A stretch of DNA of 7,537 bases from Patescibacteria group bacterium UBA910. GTDB taxonomy: Bacteria > Patescibacteriota > Minisyncoccia > Phycocordibacterales > DATDWN01. Each line of letters opens with the position of its first letter. Within the stretch, counting starts at the first letter, position 1. Positions 1-5,610 of the stretch are shown here, piece after piece. The translations under genes and the position numbers were made by a program. The notes under the pieces were generated by a model. That model had not been told where the DNA came from. It searched no databases and worked only from the letters and a program-made list of their open reading frames with translations. Location: positions 1 through 7,537 of the forward strand of contig DBEI01000032.1 of the NCBI GenBank assembly GCA_002294445.1, read 5' to 3'.

Positions 1-924
1 TATAGGTATATCCTTTAGTGGTATAGGTTGAGGTACTACATTATTTTCTACGATAGGTGTTGGGTTTGGTGTTTGAGGTGGTGTAAGATTTTCCTCCCCT
101 ATTATTTCTCCAGGTAGGTTTATTGGTGGAATATCAAGGGAGTGTGTATTTGTATTTTCTGAAACTTCTGTTATTTGTGGTGTTTGTACTGGTCTCTCGT
201 TTAGTTTAAAAATGCGATCATTAATTTCTTCAGAGAGTTGTTCTGCAAGAACAGATGAAATACCAGCTTCGTGTTGTAAGTTTTGAGATATATTTTCTTT
301 TTCTTCTAAATCCAACATGACAAGCAACACTTCAGATATAAGCGTTTTTGTGTTTTCCTTGGTTAGAGAATATTTTAAACTAACTTCATTTAACTTATCC
401 ACCCACCCATTTGATAACACTTTTTTTTGTATTGATGGGTAACTTTTCTTTATAAACCCAATTATGTGCTCCATGTCAGATGTAGCAACGTTACCTTGTA
501 GTACATTAATCAACTCTTGTGGATTGATATTATTTCTATATTCTCGTATTTCATCATGAATCTTGTGTTGTAAAAACAACTCTTCCTCATCGTCTAAATA
601 TTCTTCATCAATGAGAAGTCTATCTGTGTAAATATTATCAATGTTATTGATAATCTTTTGATTTATATCACTCGCTATACTTAGCGATGTTTCTGGGGTT
701 ACTCCAAGTAGTTCTGATATTTTTAATACAAAAGATTCTTTTTTTTCTACCCCTACGATGGTGTGTATGGTTAAATGAATCAATTTTGATAACTGGTCTT
801 CATTAAGTGAATATGGTGTTACCACATGTGCTACAAATGATTCAAAACCTGAAAAACCTATCGCTTTTTTAGTTTTTAGGTCAAGTGTTCTGTATAAATC
901 TTTGAATGTGTTTTTAGGTTCCAT
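1..924 (-). CDS. Helical-repeat cytoplasmic protein, third gene of the T4SS-like operon (partial, C-terminus off the left edge)
   Basis: I do not recognise a named family. The frame is open from the ATG at 924-922 to the left edge, giving 308 residues (starting MEPKNTFKDL) with no stop. There is no signal peptide or membrane segment, so it is probably cytoplasmic. The sequence is mostly helical and acidic. Residues 39-91 and 186-238 are an internal duplication that aligns without gaps, each copy ending in a G[VI][TS]...IN..I signature. An acidic stretch at residues 106-116 sits between them. From about residue 245 the chain becomes proline-rich and presumably disordered. It starts 2 bases after the TAA of the VirB6-like gene, so the two are co-transcribed and probably translationally coupled; only a weak GGA lies 7 bases before the ATG. 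From context I infer a cytoplasmic accessory role in the secretion apparatus. The real length is unknown because the end is missing. Confidence 0.85.
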   Translation of the reverse strand, partial: MEPKNTFKDLYRTLDLKTKKAIGFSGFESFVAHVVTPYSLNEDQLSKLIHLTIHTIVGVEKKESFVLKISELLGVTPETSLSIASDINQKIINNIDNIYTDRLLIDEEYLDDEEELFLQHKIHDEIREYRNNINPQELINVLQGNVATSDMEHIIGFIKKSYPSIQKKVLSNGWVDKLNEVSLKYSLTKENTKTLISEVLLVMLDLEEKENISQNLQHEAGISSVLAEQLSEEINDRIFKLNERPVQTPQITEVSENTNTHSLDIPPINLPGEIIGEENLTPPQTPNPTPIVENNVVPQPIPLKDIPI

Positions 925-926
925 AA

Positions 927-3089
927 TTATATCCAGTAATCCTGATTTTTATTGATGTAGTTGAGTTGTTTTTGTTGGTTACCGTATGCGACAGTTCCTT
1001 GGATAACGCCCATAATCTCTTTTTTTGTAGCATCAGAAATATCAGCATTTTCCTGTATATCTTTAAGATGTTCTGGTTTAAGACGTTTAATGATTTCTGG
1101 GTTTTGAAGAGCATCCTCACTTAAGTTTCTAGCGTTTTTAGTGCTAAGAGTTTTATTTACAAGTAGAGCATCGAATGCTTGACTTGGTGCAATTGGACCA
1201 GGGGCAGCAAGCACCTCAATCTCGCGTATATGTTGCTCATCTCGCTCTTGTCGTTCAACTTTTTTGGCAACTTCTTTTGTTTTATCAAGTTCTTCTGGAG
1301 TAAGACTGTTGTTGAGAGCGTTTATGGTGTTTTGATCATTAAGCTCTTTTCCAAACGCAACCCGATCACGAGCTGAAAGTTTGTTATAAATAAACTGTTG
1401 ACTTGCGGATGTTGTGCCGGTTCTACTGAAGTATGTAATAAGACCACGCCAATCCTTGTTATTTGCATAATATTTAATCGTCTCTTCTTCTGTTTTATCT
1501 TGCTCTTCTTTACCAAGTGATCCACGAAGTACATCATAACTACCTATTCCACCCATTTCTTTTTCAAGACCAATTCTGTCTTTAGCTGAAAGATTTTTAT
1601 ATATATATTTTTGTTCGTCTGAGCTTCTCTTGCTGAATACGTCAGCCATGTTGCGCCAATCATTTTTATCTTTATGTCGTTTTATGATTTCATCAAGCTT
1701 ACCTTCAGTTTCTTTCTTTTTGGCTGCTTTTTCCCCAGCATATCCACCTTTACCAGCATCTGGTTTAAATGGAAGTCCACTACCCATATCCACACCCATA
1801 AACGAATTTGCTTTTTCTACTAAAGCACCACGTCGTGCGTCAAAGGTACTCTTTGAAAGATATTTTGCGGTGCCTAGTTGTAGTCGTGCTCCTATATCAC
1901 CCTCATCTGCTCTTTTTTGTAAGTTTTTATCCTCAGCCATTTCGGTAGCCCTCTTACCAATAACTTGTCGACCAGCTAATGCTGCCCCGCCAAACATAGC
2001 TCCTCCTACAAGACTCGTTCCTTTATTTATCATACTGTTAGTTATAAATCCTCCTTCTGTTGCGACTTTTTTTGAAAGTATGAGGGTGTATAGGAGTAGA
2101 CCTGTAATTAAAATATAATCAATAATGGTACTTACTACTTCATCATCAGTTCGTCCTTGGAATATCTGCATCCATGTTTTGTCGGTGCTTATAGAAGTTA
2201 GAAAACCTTTATCGCCTGCAAGTGTGAGTAGTACCCACACGAGAAGCATAAATACCGGCGCAAATAACGCCTGATTTATAAGTGTTTCTACATATTTTTT
2301 TTGGATTTTATTGAGGCCTGGTATAGCTATTGATGCAAAAGCCAAAGGAGACATGATCAGGAGGAGTATAAAAGACAAATAACGAATAACAAACATCACA
2401 CTTATTGATAAAAATACAAATGTGGCAATAAGCAGAAATATAATATTTGCTGTTAATATAATTGCTCCTGTTCCTGAATTCAGAAGGTTATCAGCTATCA
2501 CTTTTGCGTTGTATAATTTCCCAATTTGAAGCACATTCATGAGCATACCACTTAGGCCTGTACTTGTATCACCTGCACTGACGATAGAATTATAAAAACC
2601 AAGTGTAATGATGTTTGATGCATCGATGACTACTTTTGTAGCGAAAAGACTGAAGTTTATGAGTATCGCTGCGATAATGATGCCAGATAAGACTTTTTTA
2701 ACATTGGATCCTTCGAGTCCAAGAATCATACGTATACCTTCATACAGTAAGATAAAAATAAAACTCATGTTAGCGAGGTCGCGCAACACTCGCCACGTGG
2801 TCTCAATCGAAGATATACTCAATCGTGTAGAGAGATCCGTTACACTTATCTTTAGTATTCCATTAAGGATCAATCCGGCAATCCCAAGTAGACCAGCTAC
2901 GAGAGTCATGAGTGTGTATAGTATTCCGATAGACAACTGTCCAATAGGACCTAATGAACTTATCAATCTATCACCTGTCGTTGCTATTCCAGGTAGATTT
3001 TGAGCAAAAGCATGCAAAGGTAAAATACCGACAATAATCAGTGTTATATACTTGATTTTTGAAAATATTTTTTGTTGAACAAATTTCAT
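927..3089 (-). CDS. VirB6/TrbL-like polytopic inner-membrane protein of a type IV secretion-like system
   Basis: Proteins of the VirB6/TrbL family form part of the inner-membrane channel of type IV secretion systems. This one has 720 residues. Residues 1-30 look like a signal peptide ending HAFAQ. About seven hydrophobic segments follow, near 54-78, 105-123, 134-155, 208-230, 235-256, 272-291 and 321-339. The stretch around 246-283 (MSPLAFASIAIPG, then NQALFAPVFM) resembles the core of patescibacterial VirB6-like proteins as I remember them. The positive-inside pattern (KIQKK at 261-265, KK at 340-341) places the 380-residue C-terminal part in the cytoplasm. That tail is charged, has a glycine-rich start (359-373), a KGGYAGEK motif at 447-454, and a tandem repeat at residues 475-535 and 544-606. 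The gene sits 6 bases after the secreted-protein gene and 2 bases before the helical-repeat gene, so it is mid-operon. No Shine-Dalgarno sequence precedes the ATG. Family assignment is from hydropathy, motif and context, not an alignment search. Confidence 0.75.
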   Translation of the reverse strand: MKFVQQKIFSKIKYITLIIVGILPLHAFAQNLPGIATTGDRLISSLGPIGQLSIGILYTLMTLVAGLLGIAGLILNGILKISVTDLSTRLSISSIETTWRVLRDLANMSFIFILLYEGIRMILGLEGSNVKKVLSGIIIAAILINFSLFATKVVIDASNIITLGFYNSIVSAGDTSTGLSGMLMNVLQIGKLYNAKVIADNLLNSGTGAIILTANIIFLLIATFVFLSISVMFVIRYLSFILLLIMSPLAFASIAIPGLNKIQKKYVETLINQALFAPVFMLLVWVLLTLAGDKGFLTSISTDKTWMQIFQGRTDDEVVSTIIDYILITGLLLYTLILSKKVATEGGFITNSMINKGTSLVGGAMFGGAALAGRQVIGKRATEMAEDKNLQKRADEGDIGARLQLGTAKYLSKSTFDARRGALVEKANSFMGVDMGSGLPFKPDAGKGGYAGEKAAKKKETEGKLDEIIKRHKDKNDWRNMADVFSKRSSDEQKYIYKNLSAKDRIGLEKEMGGIGSYDVLRGSLGKEEQDKTEEETIKYYANNKDWRGLITYFSRTGTTSASQQFIYNKLSARDRVAFGKELNDQNTINALNNSLTPEELDKTKEVAKKVERQERDEQHIREIEVLAAPGPIAPSQAFDALLVNKTLSTKNARNLSEDALQNPEIIKRLKPEHLKDIQENADISDATKKEIMGVIQGTVAYGNQQKQLNYINKNQDYWI
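1272..1667 (-). repeat. Tandem protein repeat in the cytoplasmic tail of the VirB6-like protein
   Basis: Two copies of a roughly 61-residue unit lie side by side in the encoded protein: residues 475-535 (about 1485-1667) and 544-606 (about 1272-1460). Both contain DWR, then IY(K/N)(N/K)LSA(K/R)DR, then KE, and finish SL..EE.DKT. By eye, about 25 of 61 aligned positions are identical, with a two-residue insertion in the second copy. The repeat is visible at protein level and not as an obvious DNA repeat, so the duplication is old and retained. Confidence 0.8.
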
Positions 3090-3095
3090 TGTAAA

Positions 3096-4454
3096 TTAAG
3101 GTGTCGTTGTGGTTGCTGGTGGCATACCAGATGTATCTCCTGTTTCAAGTAAATATCTTTGTCTATCTAATTCTGCTTTTCTTCGAGCCTCATCTTCTGT
3201 TGGTGGAGTATAGACAGGGTCTGCTGTACCACCATCGATTGCTGATCTGAACTGTGTTGGCGTTGTTGCTTCAATGGCCGCTTTTTCTTTCAAATAATTT
3301 TCGGTTTTTGCTGATTCCTGAATCGAATCCAAAAGACTATTTTTTTCACCTGCTTGTGATTTGGATAGACCACGAAGACCCCCTTGAACACTGTTAAACA
3401 CTTGACTAACCATTTGTGTCATAAGTGCATTCACAATTTGATTGATTGAGTTTGTGAGTTCAAGAGTCATTTCTGGACTATTGAGAGATTTTGTAAGTTT
3501 TTCAGATATTACACTTCCTGGAGTTACTGTTTTTGTAGCAACAGTACAATCTGTTGGTTTTGGAGGTTCAATCCTGCCTTGACCATCAATATCAACATTA
3601 TCTTCAGTAAGTGGTTGGCAAGTCATATCAGCACTACACACTAAACCTTCTCCACAGTCTCCGCTTGTTGAACAGTTTCCACCAACAGGAACACCATTTT
3701 CTGCTCTTTCTTTGTACGTTTTTCCTTCGGGGCACACTTCAAAAGAAAGAAAACCCTTTCCTTGTAAAAGTTGTTTGTCGTATTTTTGATTTTGTGTACC
3801 AATTCGTGCTGATAATTGTTTTGATGCATCTAGGTATGCTCCGTATGGGTTGTTTTGATTTTGTTGAGTCATAGTAAACCACGCATTCCAGCCACCTTGG
3901 TTAAAATCTCGAGTAAAGTTATTAAAATTAGTGCCAATTTTACTAAATGTACATCTAGACTGGTTAACATCTTCTTGTAGGTAACTTTTTACAAGAGCAA
4001 GGCGTACTTGTGGACGAAAATCTGAACAAAGTTGATTGAGGGGTGATTTGTCGTTAAGGAAAAATTTTGAAGCTGTTTGATCCCCTACATCAAGGAAGAA
4101 TTGACCTGGATCAGTCACGAACGCCGGATTACCCTTGAAGCCTGTGTTAATCCAGTTTACTGTCTGAGCAGTGATCTTGCGGAGCATGGCTCGGGCGAAA
4201 GCTGTTGCAACAGTGTCAAGAATGTATGTCTTCATGAATCCAGATATGCTCGTTGCTGCACTAATAGAAGTTGCACCAGCGGTTACACTGTTTGTTGCTG
4301 CGGAAATGGTACTCTGCACCACGTTTGCAAAGTTCCATGTTGGCCATGCTGCCTCAGCTTTTTTTGGTGTAAAGACGGCGAATATGTTGGTTAACAAAAT
4401 GATGACAATCAGGATACTTGACAGGGTTTTTTTAAGAAAAAATGAGAATTTCAT
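3096..4454 (-). CDS. Secreted cysteine-containing protein in the VirB5/TrbJ position, first gene of the T4SS-like operon
   Basis: A conserved-looking exported protein of 452 residues without a confident named family. Residues 1-36 are a signal peptide: basic FLKKT, a hydrophobic core (LSSILIVIILL), then cleavage near AEA-AWP. An Ala/Ser/Thr-rich stretch (49-70) follows, then a helical region to about 230. Eight cysteines (143, 168, 241, 261, 267, 273, 279, 303) all lie after the signal peptide, consistent with up to four disulfides outside the membrane. Residues 261-279 have the spacing C-x5-C-x5-C-x5-C with a CGEGLVC core, like small disulfide-knot modules. Residues 315-363 form a second helical region with NQIVNALMTQMVSQVF, and the C-terminus is charged, then Pro/Thr-rich. 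It is followed after 6 bases by the VirB6-like gene. In classical systems the secreted VirB5/TrbJ pilus component precedes VirB6/TrbL, which suggests but does not prove an equivalent role. No Shine-Dalgarno sequence is visible. Confidence 0.75.
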   Translation of the reverse strand: MKFSFFLKKTLSSILIVIILLTNIFAVFTPKKAEAAWPTWNFANVVQSTISAATNSVTAGATSISAATSISGFMKTYILDTVATAFARAMLRKITAQTVNWINTGFKGNPAFVTDPGQFFLDVGDQTASKFFLNDKSPLNQLCSDFRPQVRLALVKSYLQEDVNQSRCTFSKIGTNFNNFTRDFNQGGWNAWFTMTQQNQNNPYGAYLDASKQLSARIGTQNQKYDKQLLQGKGFLSFEVCPEGKTYKERAENGVPVGGNCSTSGDCGEGLVCSADMTCQPLTEDNVDIDGQGRIEPPKPTDCTVATKTVTPGSVISEKLTKSLNSPEMTLELTNSINQIVNALMTQMVSQVFNSVQGGLRGLSKSQAGEKNSLLDSIQESAKTENYLKEKAAIEATTPTQFRSAIDGGTADPVYTPPTEDEARRKAELDRQRYLLETGDTSGMPPATTTTP

Positions 4455-4477
4455 ATAAAATAATAAGGTACAACTTT

Positions 4478-4483
4478 ATTATA
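4478..4483 (-). promoter_or_regulatory. Putative -10 element for the T4SS-like operon
   Basis: Reading leftward, a perfect TATAAT lies 23 bases before the ATG at 4454, predicting a start near 4471 and a leader of about 17 bases. A run of eight A residues (4491-4498 on this strand) lies just upstream and could act as an A-tract. No good -35 hexamer is visible at 16-18 bases spacing. Placement just after the upstream gene's hairpin supports an independent promoter here. Confidence 0.45.
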
Positions 4484-4513
4484 CAAGAGATTTTTTTTGT
4501 TTAATAGGATAAA

Positions 4514-4537
4514 AACACTTTTCTGTTGAAAAGTGTT
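4514..4537 (-). terminator. Putative intrinsic terminator after the TSP3 protein gene
   Basis: A perfect 10-base-pair stem (AACACTTTTC paired with GAAAAGTGTT) closes a 4-base loop. Reading leftward it lies about 65 bases after the TAA of the TSP3 gene and the stem runs into a TTTTT stretch. The stem is AT-rich, so termination may be partial. It separates that gene from the secretion-like operon and its own -10 element. Confidence 0.5.
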
Positions 4538-4601
4538 GTTGGTTGAACAGGTGTGATACTGGGGTTCAATCTTTGATGGTCAGTATAAGGTTAATCCTTT
4601 G

Positions 4602-5513
4602 TTAAAAATGAGATTGAATTCCCTCAAATCCAATTTTAAGTAGTAAAACATTTTTCTGATAATGTGCGTATGCGATGTATCCTCGTATTGGATCATTAAT
4701 CATCTCTCTCATCTCTGATATATCTTTGTGTACAGCGTAGAGTGCATTCAGATAGATCATATGGTCCGGTACAACGCTTTTAGGTACAGGGATTTTTAGT
4801 GTTTCAGCAAGGATTTTTTTGTATGCAAGTATTATAGGGTCAAGTTTCTGTATATCAGACTCCTTCTGACTTTCAAGTGCAACAAGAATGATATCTAGCT
4901 CATTTGTATTTGATTTTGGTGGGTATTTTTTGAGAATTCCGATAAAAGTATTTACATAGTTGGTCTTTGACTCTTCAGTGTCAGGTATCATAATGATGTC
5001 TTTTACAGCATATTCTTTAGTGGTTACTTCATCAGTCTTTATGTTTTGCATAACCGACTGAGCAATTTGAAGGGCTACGTCAGGTGTTATTTCTACCCCA
5101 CCTTTTTTTGCGAGTAAGTATTGGCTAAAAAAATCTCGAGATACTTGACCGGTAAGCGTATTATCTTCTGAATTGGTCGACGAGGTCTCATTTGTTGAAT
5201 TGGTTGTTATTTTATCATTTGGTCCGGCTTTCCGAGGGTCTCTACTTGCTGAGACTTCGGCGCCATCCGGTGTGCCGTCTCCATCTGTATCTGGATTTTT
5301 TGGATCTGTACTTATCAAACCCTCTTCCCAATCTTTAAGACCATCTTTATCGGTATCTATATCCGTAGATGTGTCAATGTTTCCGATAAGATTCTCTGTT
5401 TTAGGTGGTTGTAATTGGGTATTTTTTTCTGATCCATGTGTCAAAACTATAAAAACAGAGCCAATAATGGCTGCACATATAATAAGAGTTGCCAACACTT
5501 TTGAGTGATTCAT
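4602..5513 (-). CDS. Membrane-anchored protein with thrombospondin type 3 calcium-binding motifs
   Basis: A 303-residue protein of a type I recognise from Parcubacteria, of unknown function. Residues 6-25 are a hydrophobic N-terminal anchor or signal peptide without an obvious cleavage site, which puts the rest outside the membrane. Residues 51-86 hold two thrombospondin type 3 (TSP3) motifs: DIDTDKDGLKDWEE, and DTDGDGTPDGAE at 75-86. Both have the D-x-D-x-D-G-x-x-D-x-x-E pattern of calcium ligands. A Ser/Thr/Asn-rich linker (100-120) leads to a helical domain of about 180 residues that begins RDFFSQYLLAKKGG and contains IPVPKSVVPDHMIYLNALYAV near 241-261 and DPIRGY near 274-279. The gene is just upstream of the T4SS-like operon on the same strand, separated by a hairpin, which suggests a shared envelope role. 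The ATG lies only a few bases after a predicted transcription start, so the mRNA may be leaderless. Calcium binding is inferred from the motif. Confidence 0.8.
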   Translation of the reverse strand: MNHSKVLATLIICAAIIGSVFIVLTHGSEKNTQLQPPKTENLIGNIDTSTDIDTDKDGLKDWEEGLISTDPKNPDTDGDGTPDGAEVSASRDPRKAGPNDKITTNSTNETSSTNSEDNTLTGQVSRDFFSQYLLAKKGGVEITPDVALQIAQSVMQNIKTDEVTTKEYAVKDIIMIPDTEESKTNYVNTFIGILKKYPPKSNTNELDIILVALESQKESDIQKLDPIILAYKKILAETLKIPVPKSVVPDHMIYLNALYAVHKDISEMREMINDPIRGYIAYAHYQKNVLLLKIGFEGIQSHF

Positions 5514-5522
5514 AGTGTGTTT

Positions 5523-5531
5523 AGTATATCA
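5523..5531 (-). promoter_or_regulatory. Putative extended -10 promoter for the TSP3 gene
   Basis: On the minus strand the sequence reads TGATATACT, an extended -10 (TG-n-TATACT). The hexamer is at 5528-5523, which predicts initiation near 5516, about 3 bases before the ATG at 5513. That would give an essentially leaderless mRNA. No convincing -35 is present, which extended -10 promoters can tolerate. Confidence 0.45.
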
Positions 5532-5542
5532 TGCGTGATATA
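5525..5542. promoter_or_regulatory. Palindrome formed by divergent extended -10 elements
   Basis: TATATCA-TGCG-TGATATA is a perfect 7-base inverted repeat around a 4-base centre. Each arm is most of an extended -10 element, one per strand, so the two divergent promoters face away from a shared centre. RNA polymerase could occupy only one at a time. It could also be an operator for a dimeric regulator; the sequence cannot tell these apart. Confidence 0.5.
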
Positions 5543-5544
5543 AT
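5536..5544 (+). promoter_or_regulatory. Putative extended -10 promoter for the surface-protein gene
   Basis: TGATATAAT matches the extended -10 consensus exactly (TG-n-TATAAT, hexamer 5539-5544). Predicted initiation is near 5551, giving a leader of about 60 bases before the ATG at 5611. The -35 region (TGTGTT at the 17-base spacing) is poor. Confidence 0.5.
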
Positions 5545-5592
5545 AGATAGTAATTATTATTGTTAATAAATCAGTTTGGTTTAAGTAAAAAG

Positions 5593-5598
5593 TATAAT
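5593..5598 (+). promoter_or_regulatory. Second possible -10 element for the surface-protein gene
   Basis: A perfect TATAAT lies 12 bases before the ATG at 5611. If used, transcription would begin near 5605 and the mRNA would be nearly leaderless. There is no TG extension and no convincing -35, and such hexamers occur by chance in AT-rich DNA. Confidence 0.25.
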
Positions 5599-5610
5599 AT
5601 TACTTGTATT

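Noticed and set aside
1630..2118. Plus-strand open frame of 162 codons, and other open frames opposite the minus-strand genes
   Set aside because: They lie entirely antisense to well-supported genes, have unnatural composition (Ser/Pro/Leu-rich mirror of the real frame) and show no start signals.
4555..4580. tRNA-like T-loop motif (GGGGTTCAATC) between the TSP3 gene and the operon
   Set aside because: The flanking bases do not pair into a T-stem, and no acceptor or anticodon arm can be folded around it.
4543..4590. Weak inverted repeats TTGAAC/GTTCAA and ATACTG/CAGTAT in the same intergenic stretch
   Set aside because: Only 6-base stems with loops of 15 or more bases, overlapping each other; expected by chance in AT-rich DNA. 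The hairpin at 4514-4537 is much stronger.
5560..5610. Earlier TTG start for the surface-protein gene, adding 17 residues
   Set aside because: It would place a polar extension before a textbook signal peptide that begins at the ATG at 5611; no ribosome-binding sequence supports the TTG.
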